Assembly (NCBI GenBank): GCA_947246475.1
Contig: CAMXSH010000020.1
Location: 1 to 37,965, forward strand
DNA: 37,965 nt
Direction: 5' to 3'
Source of the DNA: an uncultured Roseburia sp.
Lineage (GTDB): Bacteria; Bacillota; Clostridia; Lachnospirales; Lachnospiraceae
This document shows positions 1-8,004 of the stretch, piece by piece (position 1 is the stretch's first letter; each line of letters starts with the position of its first letter). Position numbers and translations under genes: made by a program. Under the pieces are notes generated by a model. The model made no database searches and was not told the origin of the DNA. It saw only the letters and a list, made by a program, of their open reading frames with translations.

Positions 1-394
1 CAGAGTGGAGGACAGTGATAAAGTCAAAGGATTTGGCATGGGCGGGGACGACTATATTGTAAAGCCCTTTTCATTGGAAGAACTGGGGGCAAGAGTAGCC
101 GCACATCTCAGGCGGCAGCGGCGCCGGGGGGAGACGTCAAAAGTCCGCTTTAATGATAAACTGGCGATTGACTATACCGGGAGACGCTTGTATTATGATA
201 ACGAGGAAATTTCCCTTGCCAAAAAGGAATTTGACATTATAGAATTATTGTCGGGGTATCCGGGGCAGATATTCAGCAAAGAGCGGATTTATGAGCTTGT
301 GTGGGGGTATGACAGCGAAGGTGATTCCTCAGTAGTAGCAGAGCATATCCGCCGCATCCGCAAAAAATTTGTGGCGGTGGGAGCAAAATCCTAG
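1..394 (+). CDS. OmpR/PhoB-family response regulator, 3' part, prematurely terminated
   Basis: The gene enters from the left edge of the window. The visible part is the end of a receiver domain (GGDDYIVKPFS, with the conserved Lys of the K-P pair) followed by a winged-helix DNA-binding domain (LAKKEFDIIELL, then VVAEHIRRIRKKF). The reading frame stops at TAG 392-394, just before the C-terminal beta-hairpin that the OmpR family needs. Reading on in the same frame gives VETVWWVGYIWAK and then TAA at 434-436, which is clearly the family's usual ETVWGVGYKW-type ending, with the conserved Gly after the first Trp changed. The protein is therefore about 14 residues short, and the tail looks relaxed. 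It is probably the partner of the kinase downstream and regulator of the ABC genes at 1756-4449. It is probably impaired, but a single amber codon could also be suppressed or be an assembly error. Confidence 0.8.
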   Translation, partial: RVEDSDKVKGFGMGGDDYIVKPFSLEELGARVAAHLRRQRRRGETSKVRFNDKLAIDYTGRRLYYDNEEISLAKKEFDIIELLSGYPGQIFSKERIYELVWGYDSEGDSSVVAEHIRRIRKKFVAVGAKS

Positions 395-483
395 GTGGAA
401 ACCGTCTGGTGGGTAGGATACATATGGGCAAAATAAGAGTCTTTTTCTAAAGCAGAGCGATTAAAAAGGCTTTTACGATATAC

Positions 484-1629
484 ATGTTTGTGGGTGTTGT
501 TTCTGCTTTTTTGTTTTCTCTTGTTCTCTCAAGTCTTTGTCAGTTTGTATGCTCTAAAGTTTATGAAAAATATGAGATTCAGTTTGGAGTGCAGGGTCAG
601 GATATCAGAATGGAATCTGAAAAGCAAGGTACGAATGAGCCAGATAGTACTTTATTCTATCAGATGCCCTACGATCTTTTTGGGAAATTTTCCCCAGAAG
701 ACCTCAGCATATATAATATTCTTGGTTTTTTGAGCGTAGGCGTTTATCCGGTCTGCTTCATAATCTTTATTGTCGTTACCAGCATTTTGTTTTATCGGCG
801 ACAGCTGCAAAAACCCCTTGCCATACTGGATCACGCTGCTGCTCAGATTGCAGGCAGCAATCTGGATTTCCATGTTGTTTATGAACGGGAGGATGAGCTG
901 GGAAAGTTGTGCGCCTCCTTTGAGAAAATGCGCCAGGCGCTGCTGGAAAACAATGAAGAAATGTGGCGGCAGATGGAGGAGCGCAGGCGGTTGAACGCAG
1001 CATTTTCCCATGATCTGAGAACACCACTGACCGTTCTGAGGGGACAGAGCGAACTTCTTATGCAGTACGCCCCAAAAATGACAGCAGAAAAGGTAAGCCG
1101 TACCTCAGAGATGATGCACCAGCATATCGCCAGGCTGGAGGCATATGTGCAGACCATGGGCGACCTGCAGCGGCTGGAGGACATAGAAATAGCCCGGCAG
1201 CCGATGGCTTTGAGGGAATTCTGTGAACAGATCCGGCAAACAGGAGAGGCGGTGTGCGGCGAAAAAGAGTTCTCATGTGTTCTTATTGGGGAACAGGAAA
1301 TATCTTTGAATATAGATACTGCCATTGTGCAGCGGGTGTTAGAAAACCTTCTTGCCAATGCGGTGCGTTTTGCAAAGAAAAAAACGGCAGTATCCTTAGA
1401 ATCCCGGGACAGGTATTTATATCTGACGGTTTCCGACGATGGGAACGGGTTTGCCAAAAAGGATCTTGAAAATGCAACCAAGCCCTTTTACAAAACGGTG
1501 AATGAAACAGACAACGAGCATTTTGGTATAGGGTTAAATATATGCAAGATCCTTTGTGAGAAGCATGGCGGCTATCTCCGTCTGGGGAATCGAAAGGGCG
1601 CTGTTGTTACAGCCGTGTTTCGACAATAA
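484..1629 (+). CDS. Sensor histidine kinase (HAMP, HisKA, HATPase), start region damaged
   Basis: A membrane sensor kinase of 381 residues. TM1 is at about 3-25, an extracytoplasmic loop at 26-82, TM2 at about 83-104 and HAMP at about 105-160. The HisKA box FSHDLRTPL has the phospho-accepting His near 176. The HATPase motifs are ENLLANAVRFA (N box), DDGNGF (G1) and GIGLNICK (G2). ATG 484 has only a weak AAAAAGG upstream. The expected start is ATG 424, in the same frame and overlapping the end of the regulator frame by 13 bp, giving MGKIRVFF and then TAA at 448-450 before the frame resumes with SRAIKKAFTIYM. The original start therefore appears cut off by a nonsense codon, and translation would need re-initiation at 484. 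All catalytic motifs survive, so the damage may be recent. Confidence 0.85.
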   Translation: MFVGVVSAFLFSLVLSSLCQFVCSKVYEKYEIQFGVQGQDIRMESEKQGTNEPDSTLFYQMPYDLFGKFSPEDLSIYNILGFLSVGVYPVCFIIFIVVTSILFYRRQLQKPLAILDHAAAQIAGSNLDFHVVYEREDELGKLCASFEKMRQALLENNEEMWRQMEERRRLNAAFSHDLRTPLTVLRGQSELLMQYAPKMTAEKVSRTSEMMHQHIARLEAYVQTMGDLQRLEDIEIARQPMALREFCEQIRQTGEAVCGEKEFSCVLIGEQEISLNIDTAIVQRVLENLLANAVRFAKKKTAVSLESRDRYLYLTVSDDGNGFAKKDLENATKPFYKTVNETDNEHFGIGLNICKILCEKHGGYLRLGNRKGAVVTAVFRQ

Positions 1630-1641
1630 ATAGTTGGTAAG

Positions 1642-1671
1642 AACTTCCTGACGATGTTGGGAAGTTTTTTT
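1642..1671 (+). terminator. Rho-independent terminator after the kinase gene
   Basis: The arms AACTTCC (1642-1648) and GGAAGTT (1660-1666) form a 7-bp stem with an 11-nt loop, running into a T tract to 1671. It separates the two-component genes from the ABC exporter genes. Confidence 0.75.
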
Positions 1672-1719
1672 GTTATGTAGATAAAAAGTTGAAAATCTCC
1701 TTTTATTCTATATTTATCA

Positions 1720-1734
1720 GATGTGAAACACATC
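1720..1734 (+). promoter_or_regulatory. Short dyad GATGTG-AAA-CACATC upstream of the ABC exporter operon
   Basis: Perfect 6-bp arms lie around AAA, 22 bp ahead of the ATP-binding subunit start at 1756, downstream of an AT-rich stretch with a TTGAAA at 1689-1694. It could be an operator or a small leader hairpin. I see no well-spaced -10, so the assignment is weak. Confidence 0.25.
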
Positions 1735-1755
1735 GGAAGAAAGGAGTATGTTCAA

Positions 1756-2664
1756 ATGAATCATTCTATCGAGATCAAAAACCTGAATAAGTTTTATGGA
1801 AAGAAACAGGCGCTGTATAATGTAAATCTTTCGATCCATCCGGGTATGTTTGGGTTGCTGGGCCGCAACGGAGCTGGAAAAACCACGCTGATGAAGACAT
1901 TGGCAACGCTGCTTCAAAAAAGAGATGGGGAGATTATGGTGTGCGGGGTTCCCATTGAAAACGCCAGAGATATTCGTAAAATCATCGGGTATCTGCCCCA
2001 GGAATTTTCTATGTACCCGACGATGAATGTGGGGGAGGCCATGGATTATCTGGCAATCCTTTCGGGATTGAACAAAACCGAGCGAAAAGAACGCATCGAT
2101 GTGTTGCTGCACAAGGTGAATCTCACCGAACACCGAAAGAAAAAAGTAAAGGCGCTCTCTGGCGGTATGAAGCGAAGGCTTGGAATCGCGCAGGCTCTGC
2201 TCAATGACCCCAAGGTTCTAATTGTTGATGAACCCACTGCCGGGCTGGATCCAGAAGAGCGGGTGCGTTTTCGGAATTTACTGTCCGAGCTGGCAGAGAA
2301 TAAGATTGTTATATTGTCTACCCATATCGTAGGGGATATTGAAGCCGTCTGTGAAGATATAGCGATTATTAACGAGGGCAGAGTTATCTATAATGGGACA
2401 GTAGATGCGCTTTTGCAGGCAGCAGAAGGAAGAGTGTTTACCATGACTGCTGCCAGGGAGGAGATTCCCCGGCTTAAAGGGAAGCTTTCTATCACCAGTA
2501 TGCACACCCAGGGTAATCTGGTTCATATCCGGTTTATCGCGGATGATTTGATGCCAGGGGCAGAGATATGTGTGCCCAATATTGAGGACGCATATATGCT
2601 TTATCTGCATAGCAGCGGTCTCCGGGATATTATGAATGAAGAAGAGATGGGAGGTGCGTGGTAA
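1756..2664 (+). CDS. ABC transporter ATP-binding protein
   Basis: The nucleotide-binding subunit of an ABC-2-type exporter, 302 residues. Walker A GRNGAGKT is at about 36-43, the Q-loop in LPQEF near 80-83, signature LSGG at 134-137, Walker B LIVDEP at 155-160 followed by the D-loop GLD, and the switch His in LSTH at about 190. The C-terminal ~80 residues form a regulatory extension common in drug or peptide exporters. ATG 1756 was chosen because AAGGAG (1741-1746) sits 9 nt upstream; an ATG at 1723 would put this site inside the gene. The stop overlaps the next start (TAATG). Its place behind a two-component system suggests an antimicrobial-peptide or cell-envelope stress exporter, but the substrate cannot be read from the sequence. 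Confidence 0.92.
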   Translation: MNHSIEIKNLNKFYGKKQALYNVNLSIHPGMFGLLGRNGAGKTTLMKTLATLLQKRDGEIMVCGVPIENARDIRKIIGYLPQEFSMYPTMNVGEAMDYLAILSGLNKTERKERIDVLLHKVNLTEHRKKKVKALSGGMKRRLGIAQALLNDPKVLIVDEPTAGLDPEERVRFRNLLSELAENKIVILSTHIVGDIEAVCEDIAIINEGRVIYNGTVDALLQAAEGRVFTMTAAREEIPRLKGKLSITSMHTQGNLVHIRFIADDLMPGAEICVPNIEDAYMLYLHSSGLRDIMNEEEMGGAW

Positions 2665-3869
2665 TGTTGTTTCTGCGGGAAATAAAGAAAATAGTCAAGT
2701 CCATTTCCTATTGGATCTTTGTTGCCGCCGTTGTAATGGCACTGCTTTCCCAGGGTGCATTCCATTTCCATGATGATCTGCTGCAGGAGCCCCAGCCGGG
2801 CGGCAGTTACGGCTTAAAACAGGAGGAAATCCCGGAGATCATTATGCCCGCCGCGCTGAGCGACCTTTGGATGGAGTTCTGTGAAAATAATTATTCCACG
2901 TATCCCATCGGCTTTGTGAAACATGTTAAGCTTAGTGAAGATGACCAGGGAAAAGTCGCCGCAATCCTTTCTGAGATCACAGGAGAGCAAAAAGATACGA
3001 TCCTGGGGAAAAGTGGTTTGGAAAAGTTAAATCCTGCGGTGCGTGATGGTATGGACTATTCCCGCTTCAAAGAGCGGATGGCACTTGTGGACGATCTCCT
3101 GGGCGGCGGCTCCAGCTATGCGCCGGATTCTCTGGCTGGATATGGAGCTGTTCCTTTAACCTATGAGGAAGCAAAAGCAAGGTATGAACTTGCAGTAAGT
3201 TCTGACCGGGTCACCGGGGGATATGCCCGTCTGTTCTCCGACTACGCCGGCGCCATGGTGCTGTCCATTCTTCCGGTATTTCTGGCGGTGATCCTGTGCA
3301 TGAAGGACCGGCGCGCCAAAATGGAAGCGCTTATTAATAGCAAAAAAATATCCGCTGCCAAACTGACTCTGATCCGGTTTCTTGCGCTGGTTATAGCAGC
3401 TATGATACCGGTGTTTATCCTGTCTTATGTGTCCAATATGATGGTATGGGGCGCTTCTAAGGGAATGCAGTTGGATTACCTGGCACCTCTGAAATATGAC
3501 CTGGGCTGGCTGTTGCCCAGTGTGATGATCTCCATAGCTGTTGGTATGTTTTTGACGGAGCTGACTGGCTCACCTGTGGCAGCTGCCGTACAGGGACTTT
3601 GGTGGATGCTTGATGTGAACCTGGGAATCAAAACTATTTCTTCTGGATATGCCCTGTTTCGTCTTTCTCCCCGCCATAATGCCGGGGCGGATTCCTGGTT
3701 CCGGACCGGGGATTACCTGAATCATTTTCAGGATCTCCTGCAGAACAGGTTTCTGATCGGTGGAATCTCTTTGGTTTTAGTACTGTTGACAATTCTGGTC
3801 TACGAAGCAAAAAGAAAGGGGAAATTTGGTGGAAACATTAGAAATCGCAAAAATAAATCTCAGGCATAA
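2664..3869 (+). CDS. ABC transporter permease, ABC-2 type, large subunit
   Basis: A membrane subunit of about 401 residues. One N-terminal TM segment follows the leader MLFLREIKKIVKSISYW. A long hydrophilic, probably extracytoplasmic region (about 35-190) comes next, then about five TM segments (GAMVLSILPVFLAVILC; FLALVIAAMIPVFILSY; LLPSVMISIAVGMFL; AAVQGLWWML; FLIGGISLVLVLLTILVY). This one-plus-five layout with a large loop after TM1 is typical of ABC-2 exporters. ATG 2664 shares its A with the TAA of the ATPase gene (TAATG), implying translational coupling, with GGGAGG upstream at 2649-2654; GTG 2658 is an alternative. The substrate is unknown. Confidence 0.85.
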   Translation: MLFLREIKKIVKSISYWIFVAAVVMALLSQGAFHFHDDLLQEPQPGGSYGLKQEEIPEIIMPAALSDLWMEFCENNYSTYPIGFVKHVKLSEDDQGKVAAILSEITGEQKDTILGKSGLEKLNPAVRDGMDYSRFKERMALVDDLLGGGSSYAPDSLAGYGAVPLTYEEAKARYELAVSSDRVTGGYARLFSDYAGAMVLSILPVFLAVILCMKDRRAKMEALINSKKISAAKLTLIRFLALVIAAMIPVFILSYVSNMMVWGASKGMQLDYLAPLKYDLGWLLPSVMISIAVGMFLTELTGSPVAAAVQGLWWMLDVNLGIKTISSGYALFRLSPRHNAGADSWFRTGDYLNHFQDLLQNRFLIGGISLVLVLLTILVYEAKRKGKFGGNIRNRKNKSQA

Positions 3870-4449
3870 TTCACTTTTGTCCATTGCTGCTGCTGTGATG
3901 TTGTGCCTGCTCACGCCGCTGCTTATCGGGACAGCCAATCTGGACCGGAATTCTGCCGCTATGCCGTTAGAGATGTTTGTTTCTTTGATTGGTATCATAC
4001 TTTTGACTCCGGTGTTTCAGCCAGAGCAGAAGGAGGAGATCCATGATCTGGTATCTTCAAAACACTGCAGCACAGAGAAAGTATATTTGATCCGAACGCT
4101 GTATTCTGTAGTCGTTTTGGTTTTATTGATATGTCTGTTCGCTGTGTATATGAAGATCCAGGGCAGTGATGTGACGATGATACAGGTGTTTGGCACCGCG
4201 GCAAATGCCATATTCTTAGGTTCCATGGGAATGCTGATCTCCGCGCCGACAGGGAATACGGTGATCGGATATATGCCGCCCTTTTTGTATTATGTACTCA
4301 ATATCGGTATGGGACCGAAGCTGGGCAGCTTTTATCTGTTCTCGATGGTCCTGGGTAATTACAGGGCAAAGATCTGGCTGCTGGCAGCGGGTGTGTTGAT
4401 GATCATGGTCTCTCTTTTTTTAACCCGGATTCTCCAGCAGCACACATAA
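3829..4449 (+). CDS. ABC transporter membrane subunit, small
   Basis: A hydrophobic protein of about 206 residues with roughly six TM segments (LLSIAAAVMLCLLTPLLIG; LEMFVSLIGIILLTPVF; LYSVVVLVLLICLFAVYM; VFGTAANAIFLGSMGMLIS; LYVLN-type core; IWLLAAGVLMIMVSLFL). It starts inside the previous permease gene, overlapping by about 40 bp, with AAGGGG (3816-3821) before a GTG at 3829; TTG 3826 is also possible. Position and overlap make it the third component of the same exporter. Its 3' end overlaps the convergent gene at 4420-5541 by 30 bp, so neither gene can have a conventional terminator there. Confidence 0.8.
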   Translation: METLEIAKINLRHNSLLSIAAAVMLCLLTPLLIGTANLDRNSAAMPLEMFVSLIGIILLTPVFQPEQKEEIHDLVSSKHCSTEKVYLIRTLYSVVVLVLLICLFAVYMKIQGSDVTMIQVFGTAANAIFLGSMGMLISAPTGNTVIGYMPPFLYYVLNIGMGPKLGSFYLFSMVLGNYRAKIWLLAAGVLMIMVSLFLTRILQQHT

Positions 4450-5541
4450 AATATTCCGCAATAGTGCCTCATCTTGTTTGGTTTTGTCATCCCAGAGCAC
4501 ATAGTTCTGTTTTTCCCGATAACCGGCACGAAAAAAAAGCGGCTGGCTGTCTTCCGGGTTCAGGCCGGCAGGAACAGGCAGGAAGATGCCCTCCTTTTTG
4601 GTGTAACAGTTAGACGCCTTTGCTGTCTGGCGGAATTCTTTTTCCACATAGGCTCCCACGCTTTTGTGGATGGCGGTATCTTCGGCAGGAAGATAAAAAT
4701 AGTCTTTATAATTTTTAAAGAAATGATATAAAGTGCCCTGATACAAAGGAATCTGGATGGAGATTTCCTGCCCCTCCCAGCAGACAGTATAAGGATCTGG
4801 TTCCCAGGTCAGAGGAAAAGGAAAGTGACAGGGGGAAGGAATGGATATGTAAATATGGTCATTCTGTTCCTTCACCTGCATCTTGGTTCCGATATGCTGC
4901 AGCTTTTGGGCGCTTTTGTAGTTCAGGAGCTGGGCGGAGTACAGTGTGCCGATAAGATCCTCCAGATTGTGGAGAAGCAGCTTTTGTTTTTCCAATTCCA
5001 TTCCCTCGTCCCGAAAGTATTTTTTCTGCATAAATTGGGAATAGATTTCAATACAGTCCCTGCCCGACAGGAGGTCTTTGCGCATAAATCCTGTCAGCCG
5101 TTCTACGGTAGGAAGTTTTAGGTCAGGGGCGGAAAAAAGGGATTTGAGCCGTCGGATTTCCCGGTAAATATCCAGGTTCTGTATTTTGTGAAAAGGAGAA
5201 TCCACATCCAGTTCCCCACACTTTTTTTGAATATAGGGGATGTCAAAACCGGAACCATTGTAGTGCAGGAGAAGCGTAAAGGGCTCTAAAAATTGTCCAA
5301 ATGCCAGCAAAATATCTGCCTCACTGATATAATCATCGGCAAACCACTGGCGGGTGCAGAATTGTCCCTGATCTCCGTCGTACCAGAGCGCTCCGATGAG
5401 ATACAGGGAGGAGATCTTCGGGGACAGGCCGGTGGTTTCGATGTCAAAGATGCAGAAGTTCTCTTTTGCCTGCTGGGTATATAGCTCCAGAGACTGGAGA
5501 GGCTCTGTTGGTAAGTGTAGTGTTTTATCTATGATCTGCAT
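4420..5541 (-). CDS. YprB-like ribonuclease H-fold (DEDD) exonuclease domain protein
   Basis: A 373-residue cytoplasmic protein. The N-terminal half has the DEDD exonuclease signature: FDIETTGLS with Asp33 and Glu35, then LLHYNGSGFDIPYI and a later GRDCIEIYSQF containing candidate acidic ligands. This matches the Firmicutes YprB type (RNase H-like superfamily). The C-terminal ~150 residues are less characteristic, and I assign no domain to them. The start is ATG at 5541 (reverse strand) behind GGAAAAGAG. It is monocistronic and faces the ABC operon, overlapping it by 30 bp. A good sigma-A-type promoter lies at 5605-5633. The substrate is unknown; a nucleic-acid 3'-exonuclease role is inferred from the fold only. 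Confidence 0.82.
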   Translation of the reverse strand: MQIIDKTLHLPTEPLQSLELYTQQAKENFCIFDIETTGLSPKISSLYLIGALWYDGDQGQFCTRQWFADDYISEADILLAFGQFLEPFTLLLHYNGSGFDIPYIQKKCGELDVDSPFHKIQNLDIYREIRRLKSLFSAPDLKLPTVERLTGFMRKDLLSGRDCIEIYSQFMQKKYFRDEGMELEKQKLLLHNLEDLIGTLYSAQLLNYKSAQKLQHIGTKMQVKEQNDHIYISIPSPCHFPFPLTWEPDPYTVCWEGQEISIQIPLYQGTLYHFFKNYKDYFYLPAEDTAIHKSVGAYVEKEFRQTAKASNCYTKKEGIFLPVPAGLNPEDSQPLFFRAGYREKQNYVLWDDKTKQDEALLRNILCVLLENPG

Positions 5542-5604
5542 AGGCTCTTTTCCTTTTTATTGTGTAAGATGCTGTGAACAAAAGTATTTCACCTGGATGA
5601 TACC

Positions 5605-5633
5605 ATTGTACTATAGACAAAAATCTCTGTCAA
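5605..5633 (-). promoter_or_regulatory. Promoter of the YprB-like gene
   Basis: On the minus strand TTGACA (5628-5633) and TACAAT (5605-5610) are separated by exactly 17 bp, about 60 bp before the start codon at 5541. The match to the vegetative consensus is strong. Confidence 0.75.
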
Positions 5634-5666
5634 ACTACATGGTTTTAGAAAAATAGCAAAATAACG

Positions 5667-5695
5667 TGGAAAAATAAATACGAGTGTGTTATGAT
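5667..5695 (+). promoter_or_regulatory. Promoter of the cls-ruvAB operon
   Basis: TGGAAA (5667-5672), a 17-bp spacer and an extended -10 (TGT-TATGAT, -10 hexamer at 5690-5695) lie about 90 bp before the cls start. The -35 is imperfect; the extended -10 would compensate. Confidence 0.55.
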
Positions 5696-5787
5696 ATGTG
5701 ATAAGTGTAATTAGCCGGGTGGGGCGGATTTGTTTCCTGTTTTTTTCTGTGCCGCCGGGCTGGCAGGAAGAAATGGGGAGAAAACAA

Positions 5788-7359
5788 ATGGTAAACAGAC
5801 AAAAGGGAAGATTGAAAAAATTAAAGGGAAGGATGCAGAGCAGTCTGAGTGGATTTTTCCGGGCATGTATTGTTGGTTCTCTTGTTTTGCTGCAGTTTGC
5901 CATCATCATCATCATTCCTCTATTGTTCCGTGATTATGCGACGCAGTTCTATATATTGATCGAGATTTCCGGGATGATCGGAATTCTTGCGCTGACCAAT
6001 GACAGCCGCAATTTTTCCTATAAATTTTCCTGGCTCTGCGTGATTCTTTTATTTCCCATTTCTGGACTGATCATGTTCAACCTCTGGGGGAAGGTGGGGA
6101 AGAAAAATAGATTAAACCGCGCCATCGCTGAGCGGATGAAGAGAACCGATGACCAGCTGGTACAGGATGAGCGGATCTCAGAGGAATTTGCCTCCAGACA
6201 CCCGGTGTCGTCACGGATGTCCCGTTATATGACAGCCATGGGGGCGCCTCTGTTTAAGAACAATTCTGCAGAATATTATGCCTTTGGCGAAGATGCCTTT
6301 GAAGATCTGTTTGAGGATCTGGAAAAAGCGGAAAAATTTATTTTTATCGAATTTTTCATTGTGGCGGAGGGTGCAATCTGGGACCAGATCCATGAGATTC
6401 TGCTGCGTAAGATCAAAGAAGGGGTGGAGGTAAAGTTTCTCTATGACGATTTTGGCGCCTTGTTCCGCACGGGGAAAAATTTTGCGGCGGATCTCCGTAA
6501 CGAGGGTTTTGAGGTGGAAATCTTTAACCCTATTCATAAATATGCCAGTAAATTGTATATGAATTTCAGAGATCACCAGAAGATTGTGGTCATTGACGGA
6601 AATATCGGGTATACCGGAGGGTTTAACCTGGCGGATGAGTATGCCAATCTCATCGAGCGTTTTGGGATCTGGAAGGATGCGGGGATCCGCGTGCGGGGGG
6701 ATGCTGTATGGGGGCTGACCGTGACCTTTCTGGAAATGTGGTCAGTCTGTACGACAGATCTTGCCATTGATGTAGAAAAATACCGCCCCACTGAGGCTTT
6801 TCCTCCTTCAGATATGTACTGCCATGTACTTCGGGACGGACCGGCGCTGGGAACAAAGAGTTTTGTGGGAAGTGTGTATAAACAGATGATCAATTACGCC
6901 GGCAAAATCATGTATATTATGACCCCCTATCTGATCCTGGAAGAAACGATGATACGAAGCCTGATTGAGGCAAAGAGCCGGGGAGTGGATGTGCGGATCA
7001 TCACCCCCAGCATACCAGATAAAAAACATGTGAAGTGGCTTACGGAGTATAACTACGGAGATCTCTTAAAACATGGAGTACGGATTTATGAGTATCTGCC
7101 TGGATTTATCCATTCCAAGGTAGTGATGGCAGAGCATTGTGCGGTGGTGGGAACGATCAACATGGATTACCGCAGTTTCTATCTGCATTATGAAAATGGT
7201 GTGTGGGTATACGACGAGGAGTTTCTGAAAAAAATTATGGAAGACTTTATCCACACCTTCGGGGTGAGCCGGGAGATTTCCTATGAGGAATGGATGAATC
7301 GGCCATTTAAGATAAAAATGGTTCAGCATCTTCTGAAGGTGTTTTCTACAATTGTATGA
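5788..7359 (+). CDS. cls: Cardiolipin synthase, phospholipase D family
   Basis: Makes cardiolipin from phosphatidylglycerol at the cytoplasmic membrane. Two N-terminal TM segments (CIVGSLVLLQFAIIIIIPLLF and a following pair around WLCVILLFPISGLIMFNLWG) precede two PLD domains. The first HKD motif is canonical, HQKIVVID then GNIGYTGG (His near 263). The second reads HSKVVMAE then VVGTINMDYRS (His near 442), with Glu in place of the usual Asp at 7132-7134. ATG 5788 (523 residues) was chosen because GGGGAG (5775-5780) is 7 nt upstream; ATG 5773 has its site too close, and a GTG at 5698 would overlap the promoter. The ruvA gene follows after 24 bp, so they are probably one transcript. Confidence 0.93.
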   Translation: MVNRQKGRLKKLKGRMQSSLSGFFRACIVGSLVLLQFAIIIIIPLLFRDYATQFYILIEISGMIGILALTNDSRNFSYKFSWLCVILLFPISGLIMFNLWGKVGKKNRLNRAIAERMKRTDDQLVQDERISEEFASRHPVSSRMSRYMTAMGAPLFKNNSAEYYAFGEDAFEDLFEDLEKAEKFIFIEFFIVAEGAIWDQIHEILLRKIKEGVEVKFLYDDFGALFRTGKNFAADLRNEGFEVEIFNPIHKYASKLYMNFRDHQKIVVIDGNIGYTGGFNLADEYANLIERFGIWKDAGIRVRGDAVWGLTVTFLEMWSVCTTDLAIDVEKYRPTEAFPPSDMYCHVLRDGPALGTKSFVGSVYKQMINYAGKIMYIMTPYLILEETMIRSLIEAKSRGVDVRIITPSIPDKKHVKWLTEYNYGDLLKHGVRIYEYLPGFIHSKVVMAEHCAVVGTINMDYRSFYLHYENGVWVYDEEFLKKIMEDFIHTFGVSREISYEEWMNRPFKIKMVQHLLKVFSTIV

Positions 7360-7383
7360 TGGTATGGCGGAAAGGATGAGAGG

Positions 7384-7995
7384 ATGATACATTTTGTAAA
7401 GGGAAAACTGGATACCGTGTCCGAGAATATGGTGGTGGTGGAAAATGGCGGCATCGGTTTTGAGATCATGGTGCCGCTGTCTGTCGTTCCCAGCCTTCCC
7501 CAGACAGGAAATGAAGTAAAGATATATACTTATACTTATGTGAGAGAAGATGCCCTGCAGCTGTATGGTTTTCTGACCAGGGATGAATTGTCCATGTTCA
7601 GGCTGCTTATTACGGTCAGCGGCATCGGTCCCAAGGGAGCGCTCGGCATTCTTTCTGTGATGGACGCCGACGCTCTGCGCTTTGCCATTCTTGCCGATGA
7701 TGCGAAAAGCATTTCCAAAGCGCCGGGTATCGGGGCAAAGACAGCCAGTAAGCTAATACTGGAGTTAAAGGATAAGATGGATTTTGAGGAAGCTGTTACC
7801 CATGTCCTGGATCAGGGACAGGCAGAGGCGGCTGGGGGAGTTTCCGATGGCGGAATGGCTGCCAACGATGCCATCCAGGCGCTGGTGGCGCTGGGATATA
7901 CCAGTACAGAAGCGGTCAAAGCGGTGAAGAAGGTAGAGGTCACAGCGGATATGACGGTGGAGGACATATTAAAGGCTGGCTTGAAAAACCTGTAG
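7384..7995 (+). CDS. ruvA: Holliday junction branch-migration complex subunit RuvA
   Basis: RuvA binds the four-way junction and loads the RuvB motor. It has 203 residues, the normal size. An N-terminal OB-fold (MIHFVKGKLDTV to about 62) is followed by two helix-hairpin-helix motifs (VSGIGPKGALGILS and APGIGAKTASKLILELKDKM), a flexible linker around 145-158 and the C-terminal RuvB-binding domain (NDAIQALVALGYTSTEAVKAVKKV). The start ATG has GGATGAGAGG directly upstream. RuvB follows 9 bp later. No ruvC is present, as is normal in Firmicutes, which use RecU. Confidence 0.97.
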   Translation: MIHFVKGKLDTVSENMVVVENGGIGFEIMVPLSVVPSLPQTGNEVKIYTYTYVREDALQLYGFLTRDELSMFRLLITVSGIGPKGALGILSVMDADALRFAILADDAKSISKAPGIGAKTASKLILELKDKMDFEEAVTHVLDQGQAEAAGGVSDGGMAANDAIQALVALGYTSTEAVKAVKKVEVTADMTVEDILKAGLKNL

Positions 7996-8004
7996 GAGGC
8001 ACAT

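Noticed and set aside
1-450. Stop-codon recoding as the explanation for in-frame TAG and TAA
   Set aside because: Other genes in the window end normally at TAG, TAA and TGA, and the tail after the TAG has lost conserved residues, which favours mutation.
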